The notes beneath the pieces are model-generated. The model had not been told where the DNA came from and did not search any database. It was given only the letters and a program-made list of their open reading frames with translations. Made by a program: the position numbers and the translations under genes. A stretch of DNA of 64,000 bases, taken from Blattamonas nauphoetae. Taxonomy: Eukaryota > Preaxostyla > Oxymonadida. The stretch is from positions 62,001 to 126,000 of the forward strand of contig JARBJD010000093.1 in assembly GCA_033064195.1 (NCBI GenBank), in the 5' to 3' direction. Shown piece after piece: positions 20,224 to 30,684 of the stretch; within the stretch, counting starts at the first letter, position 1; the number at the start of each line of letters is the position of its first letter.

Positions 20224-21297
20224 TCAACGACGCGGAGGATTCACGCCCTGCAGGTAGTTCAACTCTTTTGATCTGGCAACAATCGATCTTCCAAAGGATC
20301 CGTCTTGGTCGTTTTGCAGCTTTTCCTCAACCACATCTTCGATGCCCTCCATTCTCAACATTTGATGCACTGTCTTCCACATCTGTTGCTGCTCTCCCTT
20401 TGTATCGTTCCATTCCCACTGGGCATTGTTCATGTTATACAAAAACAAAAAGATTGATTGTTCTGTTTCGATGATTGTGAGACAACTCGGGATCGGGAGA
20501 ACGACTGTCATATGAAGAACCAAATCCATTGTTGGGTGATGATATGGACATATTTGGAGGAGTTGGGCGAGGAGGTCCAGAAACCACCTGGATTCCGCAC
20601 CGTCGACGATCGGGAATCGGTTCACGCACAAATGCCAAATATATTGCTCTGAAGGTGCGAGAACTTGCTTGAAAACCGTCTCGTGAATAGCTTGTTCTTG
20701 ATGGTCATCTTCAATTACTTGTTCTTCGAGACCATAGGGAGTTGCAAGCCTGAGAGAATCGGAGATAACAGAAATGAGAGAGGTGGGGATATCAACTGCT
20801 TCGGTTGGGGAGAGAGATAGTGGATGGAGAGTGTTGATGAGTTGAGGGATCAGATCAGCTTCGACGAGGGGAAGGAGGACTTCAGCTGAACAATAATAAA
20901 CAACATTTTTGAGCATCTTCATTGTTGCGGTCGTAATTGCCTGACTGGACGAAGAAAGGAGCACCACAATGGACTGCACGAAGTCTGTCGGAGAGTCGTC
21001 ACTGGTTTCCCCAAAGTTCCCGAGAAAAGCATCTGCTGATTCTTCATCCACTTCATACACTGATTCCAGAAACTTCACTGCTTTCGTCTCCAGAGTGTCA
21101 TCAAATCCAGGTTGCAACTTAATCGTGGCAACAAGAGACTGAAAGATATCCCCTATTTCTGATTCAGATTCAAGTTCTTCTTCTTCGTCCCAATTCAGAA
21201 ACGCTGAGCAATCCATCGAAAAGGAGAACTGAGAGGAGGGCAAATCAGAGCGTGCTGTGCTGAGGGAAGGATCTACAGTCTTGTTAATCTCGTTCAT
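20224..21297 (-). CDS. ARM/HEAT-like paralog 8
   Basis: Whole member of 357 codons, start MNEINKTVDPSLSTARSDLP; it ends VNPPRR with TGA followed at once by TAG. Roughly 20740-21240 is almost base-for-base the same as 2640-3140 in paralog 2, while the rest differs clearly, which is the sign of a recent gene-conversion tract. The C-terminal end (SFGRSIVARSKELNYLQGVN) is its own. Upstream element at 24 bp. Confidence 0.8.
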   Translation of the reverse strand: MNEINKTVDPSLSTARSDLPSSQFSFSMDCSAFLNWDEEEELESESEIGDIFQSLVATIKLQPGFDDTLETKAVKFLESVYEVDEESADAFLGNFGETSDDSPTDFVQSIVVLLSSSSQAITTATMKMLKNVVYYCSAEVLLPLVEADLIPQLINTLHPLSLSPTEAVDIPTSLISVISDSLRLATPYGLEEQVIEDDHQEQAIHETVFKQVLAPSEQYIWHLCVNRFPIVDGAESRWFLDLLAQLLQICPYHHPTMDLVLHMTVVLPIPSCLTIIETEQSIFLFLYNMNNAQWEWNDTKGEQQQMWKTVHQMLRMEGIEDVVEEKLQNDQDGSFGRSIVARSKELNYLQGVNPPRR

Positions 21298-21320
21298 TCT
21301 TTCAGATTCTGAGAGAAATC

Positions 21321-21332
21321 ACTCGTTATGGG
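21321..21332 (-). promoter_or_regulatory. conserved upstream element
   Basis: CCCATAACGAGT on the minus strand, 24 bp before the ATG at 21297. Confidence 0.55.
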
Positions 21333-22185
21333 TCAGAAAACAAGTTTGAGAAGCAAAGAGGTTGAGATGAATCAGACGTCAAAAAGGAAGAAAAATCATG
21401 AACTAACAAAGAGCAGACACGAGACTCATCCCGAACTCGATGATCAAACAGAGGACACGCTGCCAATTTCATGCCCAGCGGAGAGTCGGAGAGCGTCCAT
21501 CCCCGCCATCCAATCAGCTTGGGTCGAGAAACAACAATCGTCCTTCACACTGACTGATCACAACGCAGAAGAGGAAGAGCGAACAGCTGAATGAGTTGGT
21601 TGGAGGCGAGGTTGGGTCCATTCTCTGTTCGGTCCACAAAAATCGACGGACGCTTCATCTTCTTTGGTTCTCTCAGTTTTGACAGGTCATGAGGGAGGTG
21701 ATTGCTGAGTGATCGCATTGTGGTTGAAGGAGGGGAGGAGGGAAGAGTGGAGGTCTCGACGACGACTCAAAGAGAGCAAAGGAGGGAGACGGTCGATGTG
21801 GGTGTTGCGAGTGCTTCGAACGACAGTCATCGATGTGCGCAAGAATGAGTGAGGTGAGGGGAGAGGCAGAGGGGAGTGAGAGGGTGTGGATGGCGTCTGA
21901 GTTGGAATCGAGAACGCCCATGGATCAGGCGACAACACCTTCCGAGCAGTCAGAATCGTCTGAGGAAGGGTCAGCTGACGAGCAAGGGAGATCCAGAATG
22001 TGGAGGGAGGGTGGGAAGAGGGTTGGAGGAGAGGGCGGCAACCGTCGAGGAAGACTGGCGAGAGAGAACCCAAATCGTTCCGACAAATCATGAGGTGATG
22101 TCAGAGCCGACAAAGATCAAGCATAAACAGCGTTGCTCAAAACAAGTCAAAACCAGTCGAAAGAGATGCTGATTCCTGTCCGTTT
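21333..22185. repeat. duplicated spacer, copy 4
   Basis: Nearly complete copy of the spacer at 3320-4560 with one minisatellite unit; the first part (21328-21600) is closest to 12378-12650. No gene. Confidence 0.6.
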
Positions 22186-23259
22186 CTATTCCTCTTCCGG
22201 AAGGTTCATACCCCTCAGCTTGTTCCATTTGATCGAGTTGCCAACAATCCATTCTCCATAGCATTCTTTTTGGTCGTTTCGCATCTTTACCTCTATCACA
22301 TCTTCGATGCCCTCCGTTCTCAACATTCGATGCATTGTCTTCCACAACTCTCGCACTTCTCCCCGTTTTTTGTTCCATTCCCGCCGGTTGAATGTCATGT
22401 CAAACAGAAAAGAATAAATTGAGTATTCATTTTCGAAGAATGTGAGACAACTTGTGATCGTGAGAAATACTGGCATATGAAGAACAAATTCCATTGTCGG
22501 TTGATAAGAAGGACACAGGTGGATGAGTCGGGCCAGGAGTTCCAGAAAATATTCTGATTGCTCACCATCGATGATTGAAAATCGGTGCACGCACAAATGC
22601 CATATATACTTCTCTGAAGGCACCAGAACTTGCTGAAAAACCGTTTTGTGAACATCTTGTTGTTCATTGTCATCTGATTTTTCGGGTTTTGAGAGTGCAT
22701 CGGGAGTTGAGAGCCAGAGAGAATAGTCGATGATTTTGAGGAGAGAGACGTGGATATCGACTGCTTCTGCGAATGAAAGAGACTGTGGATTGAGAGTGAT
22801 GATGAGTTGAGGGATTAGATCAGTTTTGATGAGGGCAAGGCGGATTGTATCTGAACAGTGAAAAACAAGATTTCCGAGCATCTTCGTTGCTGCTGCTGTG
22901 ATAATCTGACTACTTGAAGAAATGAGAATAACAATGGACTGTGTGCATGCTCGAGAAGATTCATCTAAGATCGGTGCAAAGCTGCTCAGAAAAGCATCGA
23001 CTGACTTCTGTTCGTGCTTAACCACGGAATCTAGAAGTTTCACAGCTTTCATTTCCAGATAAACATCAAGTGCAGGCTGTAACTTCACAGTGGCAACGAG
23101 AGATCGAAACGCAGCGGCTCTTGTGTGTTCATATTCATGAATGGCCTGTCACCATTTCAGGAAAAGAGAGCAATCCGTTGAAAATGGTAACTGAGAGGAG
23201 GGCAAATCAGAGCGTCCTGCACTTGAAGATGTTACTGGATTATTCATAAACGAAGTCAT
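22186..23259 (-). pseudogene. ARM/HEAT-like paralog 9 with early in-frame TGA
   Basis: The copy begins MTSFMNNPVTSSSAGRSDLP at 23259, with the upstream element 24 bp away, and reads to CSLFLKW near residue 35, where TGA occurs at the start of the usual acidic block. The same frame then stays open for about 320 codons (KLQPALDVYLEMKAVKLLDS and on) to the C-terminus MNLPEEE and TAG. A downstream Met at 23088 could start a shortened protein lacking the N-terminal block. As with paralog 3, a single TGA is the only defect, so decay is recent or the codon is tolerated. Confidence 0.7.
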
Positions 23260-23282
23260 TCTGTTTGAGTCTGAGTCGAATC

Positions 23283-23294
23283 ACACGTTATGGG
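23283..23294 (-). promoter_or_regulatory. conserved upstream element
   Basis: CCCATAACGTGT on the minus strand, 24 bp before the ATG at 23259; one base differs from consensus. Confidence 0.45.
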
Positions 23295-24231
23295 TCAAAA
23301 AATAGAGCGAGAGAAGCAAAGAGATTGAGGTGAAATATCCATCCTAAAGGTAGAGGAAAAGCAACCAACGCAGACTGAGATCATTCACGAACGGGGAGAA
23401 AGTGTGTGAACGAGATGAAACAAACATGAAAAAGGAAGAACAATCATCAACCAACAAGGAGCTCGGATCCTGCGAACACAACGAGGCTCGCTGTCGACTT
23501 CAGCAGGCGATGCAGATGTAGTCATTCTTGTTCGGAGTGTCAATCCATGCCAATCAGCTTCAGACGAGAAGCAACAAAAGTCCTTCACACTGACTGATCA
23601 CAACGCAAAAGAGGAAGAGCGAACAGCTGAATAAGTTGGTTGGAGGCGACGTTCGGTCAAATTCTCTGTTCGGTTCACAAAAATCGATTGATGGTTCATC
23701 TTCCTCGCCTCTCTCATTGTTGACAGGTCATGAGGGAGGTGATTGCTGAGTGATCGCATTGTGTGTGAAGGAGGGGAGGAGGGAAGAGTGGAGGACTCGA
23801 CGACGACTCAAAGAGAGCGACGGAGGAAGACAGTCGATGTGGGTGTTGCGAGTGCTTCGAACCACAGTCATCGATGTGCGCTGGAATGAGTGAGGTGAGG
23901 GAGAGGCAGATGCGAGTGGGAGGGCGTGGATGGCGTCGGAGCTGGAATCGCGAGCGCTCATGGATCAGGCGACAACACCTTCCGAGCCGTCAGAATCGTC
24001 TGAGGAAGGGTCAGCTGACGAGCAAGGGAGATCCAGAATGTGGAGGGAGGGTGGGAAGAGGGTTGGAGGAGAGGGCGGCAACCGTCGAGGAAGACTGGCG
24101 AGAGAGAATCCAAATCGTTCCGACAAATCATGAGGTGATGTCAGAGCCGATAAAGATCATTCACAAACTGTGTTTGTTGTCCACAGGGGAGTCGGAAATA
24201 GTTCGAAACGATAGCTGGTTCTTGTCTGTCT
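23295..24231. repeat. duplicated spacer, copy 5
   Basis: 23454-23560 matches 10500-10600; 23580-24190 matches the spacer at 3320-4560 with one minisatellite unit. No gene. Confidence 0.55.
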
Positions 24232-24850
24232 CTATCCGCGCCGTGGAAGGTTCATGTCATGTGTGTTGCTCCAGCTGATCGATTTGTCAAGAATGTCACC
24301 TCCCCAGGTTCCGTTTCGGTCGTTCCGCAGCCTTCCCTCGCTCGCATCTTCGATGCCCTCCATTCTCAACATTTGATCCACTGCTTTCCCCATCTGTCTC
24401 TTGTTTCCCCTTGGTATGTTCCATTCCTGCTGGGTACTGTTCATTTCAAACAGAAAAATCCAGATTGAGGTCTCATTTTCGAAGAATGTCAGACAACTTG
24501 ATACTGTGAGAATAACTGGCATATTCAAGACAAAATCCGTTGTCGGTTGATAATATGGACATATTCGGAGGGTATAGACGAGGATGCCCAGAAAAAGCTT
24601 GGATTGCTCACCATCATTGATCGAAAATCTGTTCACGCACAAATGCCATATATACTTCTCTGAAGGCACCAGAACTTGCTGCAGAACTGTCTCATGAACC
24701 GCTTGTTGTTCATAGTTATCTTCATTTCTGAGATTTTTGAGACCATCCGGTGTTGCGAGCAAGAGAGGATAGATGATGATTTGTAGGAGAGATACGTGGA
24801 TATCGACTGCTTCCGCGAATGAAAGAGACTGTAGATTGAGAGTGACGATG
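24232..24850 (-). pseudogene. ARM/HEAT-like paralog 10, N-terminal half deleted
   Basis: Only the C-terminal 205 or so codons remain, from VTLNLQSLSFAEAVDIHVSL to MNLPRRG and TAG. At about 24850 the family sequence stops and the common 3' flank of the next paralog (CGACAACGATCACACAC) begins, so the N-terminal half and its promoter were lost by a deletion between repeats. An ATG in the flank makes an open frame from 24870, but no promoter element precedes it. Its tail matches paralog 4. Confidence 0.75.
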
Positions 24851-24939
24851 AGTCGACAACGATCACACACTAACAGTGTTTGTTGTCCAAAAGACGTCAG
24901 AAACAGTGCGAAATGTTTGGTGATTCTTGTTTGTTTCTA

Positions 24940-26010
24940 TTATGGTTCTGGTGAGTTCATGCCTTGCAAATTGTTCCATTCGATCGAACGGGCAACAATG
25001 TCTCCACCGAAGTCTGTGATTTGATCGTGTTGTAGCTTTTCCTCAATCACATCATCGATGCCCTCCATTCTCAACATTCGCTGCATTGTCGTCCACATCT
25101 CTCGCTCTTTTCTCCTAGTGACGTTCCATTCCTGCTGAGATTTGTTCATCGAATTCAGAAAATAATGGATTGGGTTGTCACATTCGACGGATGTGAGACA
25201 ATTCGCGATTGTGAGAACTATTGGCATATTCAGGACGAAATCCATTGTTAGTCGATAATACGGACATATTTGGAGGAGTTTGGTAAGAAAATTCGTGAAA
25301 GTGATCGACAGTTTCCCTTCCACGATCGAGAATCTGTTTTCGCACAAATGGCAAATGTAGTGCTCCGAAGGTGCTAGAACTTGCTTCAAAACCGTCTCAC
25401 GAACAGATTGTTTGTCATCATCATCTTTACATCTGAGATGTGCGAGACCAACCGGAGTGGAGAGCCAGACAATACGTGATAAGATACACATTAGATAGGA
25501 GCGGATATCGACAACTTCAGCAAAGAAAAGATACTGTAGATTGAGAGTGTTGATGAGTTGAGGGACCAGATCGGCTTTGACGAGGGCAAGTCGGATTTTA
25601 TCTGAACAGCGATAGATTAGATCTCTGAGCAGCTTCATTGCTGTTCTGGTGTCGACATGATTGGGCGAAGAAATCAGCACTACAATGCATTGTACGAATG
25701 CTGTCAAAGAATCATCAGAGCATGATGCAAAGCTGCTGAGAAAGGACCGTGCTGATTCTCGTTTCTTTGGAATCACATATTTGAGAAATTTCACGGCTTT
25801 CTCTTCCATTGAGATATCAAATGAAGGGTGCAACTTCACAGTGGCAGCGAGAGATCGAAAGACAACGGCTTTTTCATTTTCAGTGTCAATTTCTACTTCT
25901 TCCCAATTCAGGAACGGTAAGCAATCCATTGAGAACAGCAAATGAGAAGAAAACGAACCAGAGCGTATTGTTCTTGATGAGATGTCTATTGTATTGATTA
26001 TCGTGTTCAT
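24940..26010 (-). CDS. ARM/HEAT-like paralog 11
   Basis: Whole member of 356 codons, start MNTIINTIDISSRTIRSGSF, end LQGMNSPEP. Its acidic block is FLNWEEVEIDTENEKAVVF. The segment IPKKRESARSFLSSFAS resembles the matching region of paralog 6 rather than its neighbours. Upstream element at the standard 24 bp. Frame undamaged; function unknown as for the family. Confidence 0.8.
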   Translation of the reverse strand: MNTIINTIDISSRTIRSGSFSSHLLFSMDCLPFLNWEEVEIDTENEKAVVFRSLAATVKLHPSFDISMEEKAVKFLKYVIPKKRESARSFLSSFASCSDDSLTAFVQCIVVLISSPNHVDTRTAMKLLRDLIYRCSDKIRLALVKADLVPQLINTLNLQYLFFAEVVDIRSYLMCILSRIVWLSTPVGLAHLRCKDDDDKQSVRETVLKQVLAPSEHYICHLCENRFSIVEGKLSITFTNFLTKLLQICPYYRLTMDFVLNMPIVLTIANCLTSVECDNPIHYFLNSMNKSQQEWNVTRRKEREMWTTMQRMLRMEGIDDVIEEKLQHDQITDFGGDIVARSIEWNNLQGMNSPEP

Positions 26011-26033
26011 TACGTCTCAATCAGAGAAACAAT

Positions 26034-26045
26034 ACTCGTTATGGG
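26034..26045 (-). promoter_or_regulatory. conserved upstream element
   Basis: CCCATAACGAGT on the minus strand, 24 bp before the ATG at 26010. Confidence 0.55.
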
Positions 26046-27069
26046 TCAGAATGTTGATTCAATCAAAGAGTTTTAGACGTAGATGTGGTATAAAAGGAAG
26101 AAATAAAATCAACCAACGAAGACTGACACAATTAGGGAACGAAGAGACAGTGAGTGAACGAGAAAAAAAGAAAGAACGCATCAACTCGTCGAAGCACAGA
26201 GAGTGGATGAAGTGGGAAGCATAAAGGAGACGAAGAGATTCAGGCATCATGGTTCGTAGTTCGACAATGATTTCGTTCATACCTCACGCTCTGTTTTGCC
26301 GTTCTCTGTCAAATCTCATCGCTCCCATCGACCCACTGCTCCAACCATCCCTCGGCCACTCCCTTCTCCATCAGCACTGCCAAAAGCACGGAGTATTCCG
26401 CAATTCATGGCAAAACATCGGTTGGGAATGAACTTTCGGTATTTCGAACCATCAAAGCGAATGTTCCTGTTACTTTCGACATTCCAAATCCCAATTCGTG
26501 GAGATCACACACAACCCATCCGCTGTCTTTCTGAGATTCCTTCGTTTCATTCAGAACAATCATTCAGCTGAGATCAGCAGGTGAGACAATTGAGGGTTGG
26601 CTGAACTCCGACAGCGAAAAAGATGGGTTGAGTCGTGTCTTCGCTCGTTCTTGTTTCTGTCCCTTTTTGTTCCACTTCTCTCAATCCTTTCGTTGAGTGT
26701 GACTTCCTCCTTCATTTTCACATTCCCTTCATCCAAACATCCTCCAACAGAACGGCAATGTTGCAGTTTGCGTCGATCATGCCTCGTATGCGATGGGATC
26801 TGTGACTCGTCTCGCACTTCATGCTCAAAGAGAGGCGAGGAGCTGATTTGATGCCCAGCGGAGAGTCAGACAGCGTGAATCCTCGCCATCCCGTTTTAGT
26901 CGATGACAGGATGTGCGGGAGTCTGTTCAGAGCTTTCTCGTCTTTTGACTCAAGTGACATTTCTCTTGCTGCTGTGCTGTGAGTGAGCTTTCACAGAGTT
27001 GAAGGGGACGAACAAGGGCGTGCGTGAGAAATGTGGGAAGTGTTTGTGGACGACGAAGAGACGTGACGT
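26046..27069. other. spacer with a direct repeat
   Basis: No gene seen. About 26464-26580 (CTTTCGACATTCCAAATCCC onward) is repeated in the same direction at 27944-28058, so the two copies bracket paralog 12. Confidence 0.5.
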
Positions 27070-27932
27070 CGTGGAAGGTTCATTCCAAGCATGATGCTCA
27101 AGTCTGTCGAATAGCCAACAATCATTTTTGTGATGGCCTCCCTGCCAGTGTTGGGCACTCGTTGCTCCGACACGTCGGAAAACCCTTCCATCCTCAAAGA
27201 TCGAAGAAGTAATGCACTTGAACGACCAAGAATCCTGCCTTGCTCGATCCATTCTTCTTGGGAACGGACCATCAGTGCGTGAAAACACCAGATCGAGGCA
27301 TCGTCCACGAAGAATGTGAGACTACTTGGGATCGTGAGAACGACAGGCCTATGAAGGACGAAATCCATTGTTGGTCGATAATACGCACACATTTGGAGGA
27401 TTCGGGCAAGTAAGTTCATGAATTCATTTGATAGGTTACCATGCACGATCGAAAATCGGTTCATGCACAAATGGCAAATATACTTCTCCAAAGGGGCCGG
27501 AACTTGCTGCAAAACTGTCTCGAGAACCGCTTGTTGTTCATGGAGATCTTCAATTTCGAGTTCTGCGAGACAATCCGGAGTTGCGAGCCAGAGAGAATAG
27601 TCGATGATTTTTAGGAGAGATACGTGGATATCGACTGCTTCCGCGAATGAAAGAGACTGTGGATTGAGAGTGTTGATGAGTTGAGGGTGTTGACTTTGAC
27701 GAGGGCCAGGTGGAGTTCACCGGAACAGCAGATGATCAGATTGTTGAGCTTCTTCATTGCAGTGATGGTAACGACCTGGCTGGTGGAAGAAATAAGCACT
27801 CCAATGGACTGAATGAAGTTGGACGAAGAATCATCAGAGAGCGTTGCAATGCGGCGGAAACACAAATTTGAGGAAATTCACAGCGTTAGTTTCAAGATAG
27901 ACATCAAGTGCAGGTTGTAACTTGATAGTGGC
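27070..27932 (-). pseudogene. ARM/HEAT-like paralog 12, decayed
   Basis: Family sequence can be followed from IKLQPALDVYLETNAVNFLK near 27930, through SNFIQSIGVLISSTSQVVT and YICHLCMNRFSIVHGNLSNE, to MLGMNLPRR near 27075. The first 60 or so codons are missing: the family sequence gives way at 27932 to the spacer repeat. At least two frameshifts separate these stretches, one near 27860 and one near 27690, so no full protein can be made. No upstream element. Confidence 0.8.
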
Positions 27933-28224
27933 ATAGCCAGTGTTCCTGCCACTTTCGACATTCCAGATCCCATTTCGTGGAGATCACACCCAATCCATCC
28001 ACCATCTTTCTGCGATTCCTTCGTTTCATTTAGAAAAGTCACTCAGCCGAGATGAGCTTATCAGTACTCGCAATGTTTCTTTCCATTCTCGAAATTGAAG
28101 TCGGATTTCTGACCCACTGTAATTCTGGGTTTTGACGTAAAAACCGGGGGTTTAACAGAAAATCGGTGATTTTGATGGTCTCTCAACTTTCTGGAGTTTG
28201 TTTATCATCGGTTTTAGCCTCAAT

Positions 28225-28600
28225 TATCAGTCAGTCCGGAATCCGCGAATCGGGAATCACGGACAAATCAATGGGGAGATCTCACCTCAAAATCGCTTAT
28301 CATTCTTATTTTTTGTTCAAAAGCCAAAAAACATCTCATAAAAACGTTGAAATGGAAGACAAGTCGGGTTATGAGGCAGATTTCCATCTTTTCTTCACAA
28401 TTCCAGCAATGCGAGGTTCTCTTCTTCTTTCACCAAGGCTTCCATCACCACAACAAATGTTCAATTCCGCATAGTTGTATCCTCCAAATCACCTTTTTAA
28501 CATTTTTGACAATTGCTACATCCAATATTTTGGTTTGAAGTGTGATCTCCCCATTGATCTGTACGTGATTCCTGATTCCCGGATTCCGGACTGACTGATG
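28225..28600. repeat. inverted repeat of about 65 bp with a 240-bp loop
   Basis: CAGTCAGTCCGGAATCCGCG at 28230 reappears inverted at 28545-28595, where it codes for the last residues of the neighbouring paralog (SQSGIRESGIT). The arms differ at a few bases. The outer arm is therefore a stray inverted copy of that gene's 3' end. No target duplication seen. Confidence 0.6.
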
Positions 28601-29540
28601 TTCGATCCCAGAAAATGCGAGAATATCTGACTCTCTTCGATAATATCATCGCCAAAAGATGCACTTTCGTTGAACATCATCACCTGGTCGAGCATGTCTT
28701 CGAAGCCTTCCGAAACCAGGGCTTGGATCATCCGTTTTGAAGATGGGACAGCTTCTGCTTCACGTCGCCCCCATAGTCGGAACGAATTGTTGATTAGGGG
28801 GAGAGTATCATAGACTGGACGAGTGTCTTCGTAGAAAGAGAGGCGACTTGGAATTGCCATCACTATCGGAGATGCGAGAACAAATTCCAATGTTGGACGA
28901 TGATATGGGCTGATATCAACTAGTGTGCACAATAGTTCCATGAATTGATGGAACAACCATTTATCGAGAAGATATCGATTGGAGATCAGAAATGTCACAA
29001 ATTGACCCGATGGGATCACGGCTTTCTGACAGATAATTTCACGATGATTGAATGTGTTAACTTCATCAGTGACGCCAAGCTTCTCGAGATGCAATGGAGA
29101 TGCGATTTTGATGCTATTTTTGATGAGACCAATGAGACTGTGGATACGTCCTACGTTTCTTGCGATTGGCAGCGTGTGAGGCTGAATAATAGCAAACATA
29201 TTGGTGATGAAATCAACTTCGACGAATAGTAACCGAATTGCAGATGAGCAGCTGAGGAGAACTGAGTTTAGGAAAGTGAATGCTGATTCAGCCACCATCG
29301 AGTGAGGCGATGACAAGAGAACGAGAACACTATCAAAAAAGGCAGCAGACGATCCAGGTGACGTGGACACGAGTTCAGCAACGATTTTGTCTGCAGCTTT
29401 GTCATCGTTCCAGCGTGGTCCGAGATGAGACAGAAATGACTGAGCTTTGAATTTCAGGGCATCATTGAATTGGTATTCTTCCGTCACGAGGGCAACGGAT
29501 TCACAATTATACGTGAATCCTGTGAATCATTCAAAGAAGG
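28516..29540 (-). pseudogene. divergent ARM/HEAT-like paralog 13, damaged 5' end
   Basis: A distant relative of the array with a clear frame of more than 320 codons: VALVTEEYQFNDALKFKAQS, then VLVLLSSPHSMVAESAFTFL, FNHREIICQKAVIPSGQFVT and RMIQALVSEGFEDMLDQ. The same second subfamily is remembered from oxymonad proteomes. Upstream of VALV the typical Ser/Asp-rich start (AVNSSDDPSLNDSQDS) is visible but one base out of frame, and no ATG lies in frame, so the gene looks broken at its 5' end, close to the left end of the hAT element. It ends in GRSHFKPKYWM after the inverted-repeat arm. Confidence 0.65.
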
Positions 29541-30090
29541 ATCATCGGATGAGTTCACAGCAGGGGTTTTGGAACCGGAGGAAATTATGGGTAAAACAGT
29601 GATCATGGAGGCAGAAAAAGTTCACTTTTCGCCACTCTGACGCTTTGGGTGGTTCTTTTTTGAAAATAAAAAAAATACCAAATTCTACGACAGAGAAATG
29701 GCGTGAAAATCACGGAGAAGGTGAAAAATCACTTTTTGAGCAAATGCGGAGCTGATCGTTTTTGCTCCATTTTTTTATTTTTGAATTTTTGAATTAGTCA
29801 AAGAACAATCGGATTCCATCTTCTCATGAAAGTAGTTATAGAAGCGAACGGAGAACCAATCTGAAAAAGTCTTTGAAATCAAAACTAAAAGTCAATACCG
29901 ATTGACCAATTTTGACTCTTGTATTAAAAGGAATTTATGACATTTAGATGACCTCAAAAAAGAGCCCTAAATTTGAAAATAATCGCCAAAAAATGACCTC
30001 TTGAAAAGTGTCCTTTTTGAAGCTTTTTTTGAGTACTTTCCAAAAACAAAGTCGAATTCTTTTTTTATTCAATTTTTTAATTTGGATAAA

Positions 30091-30684
30091 ATGAGCTCTG
30101 TCTTGACACCAACTCAACTACTAGAAATTTTGGAGAAAGAAAATTTGATCATGAAATCACCACCAACTCTCAATCGACAAGGAACAACATATCTCACGGT
30201 GAGTACTTTTGAATATTATCACGAAGATAAACCAGATGACATTTATCGAGCGTACGTCAATAATTTCGTCAAAGGATACAGACCACATCTGAATCGCGAG
30301 AGATACATTCAAGTATCCAATTGTTGTACGAAAGCAAAGTTTCTTGAATCATTGAAAAATGAAAATTGTGAACTCATTTCTGAATACAAGTATGCTGATT
30401 CACTTGTCACATATCGGTTTGAAGGAATCGAATGGAAAGTGATTCCCTCGAAATGGATGAAAGGATATCGAGCTCATAATTGTCAACGAAAACATTACAC
30501 ACAATCGTTTGTTGAAAATGAACTGAAAAAAGAGAATTGTGAACTCATTGGAACATACACAAAGGTACTTGAGCCATTCCAATATCGCGATTTACGAACA
30601 AAGAATGAGTATTACGTTCGACTAGACAATTGGTTGTATTTTGGAGATCGTCCTCACTTGAGAAAGTACCATGAAAGGTCATGA
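30091..30684 (+). CDS. repeat-module protein of the Polinton (three modules)
   Basis: A 198-residue protein made of three modules of about 60 residues, each with a CEL...Y start, an aromatic/Trp centre and a G-x-RPHL end (for example FVENELKKENCELIGTYTK). The AT-rich promoter-like tract lies just before the ATG. It is related to the gene at 53941-54330 and occurs only in the left inverted repeat. The aromatic-Trp-Gly-His pattern recalls phage zinc-ribbon-like modules, but the Cys pairs are absent. Function unknown. Confidence 0.7.
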   Translation: MSSVLTPTQLLEILEKENLIMKSPPTLNRQGTTYLTVSTFEYYHEDKPDDIYRAYVNNFVKGYRPHLNRERYIQVSNCCTKAKFLESLKNENCELISEYKYADSLVTYRFEGIEWKVIPSKWMKGYRAHNCQRKHYTQSFVENELKKENCELIGTYTKVLEPFQYRDLRTKNEYYVRLDNWLYFGDRPHLRKYHERS

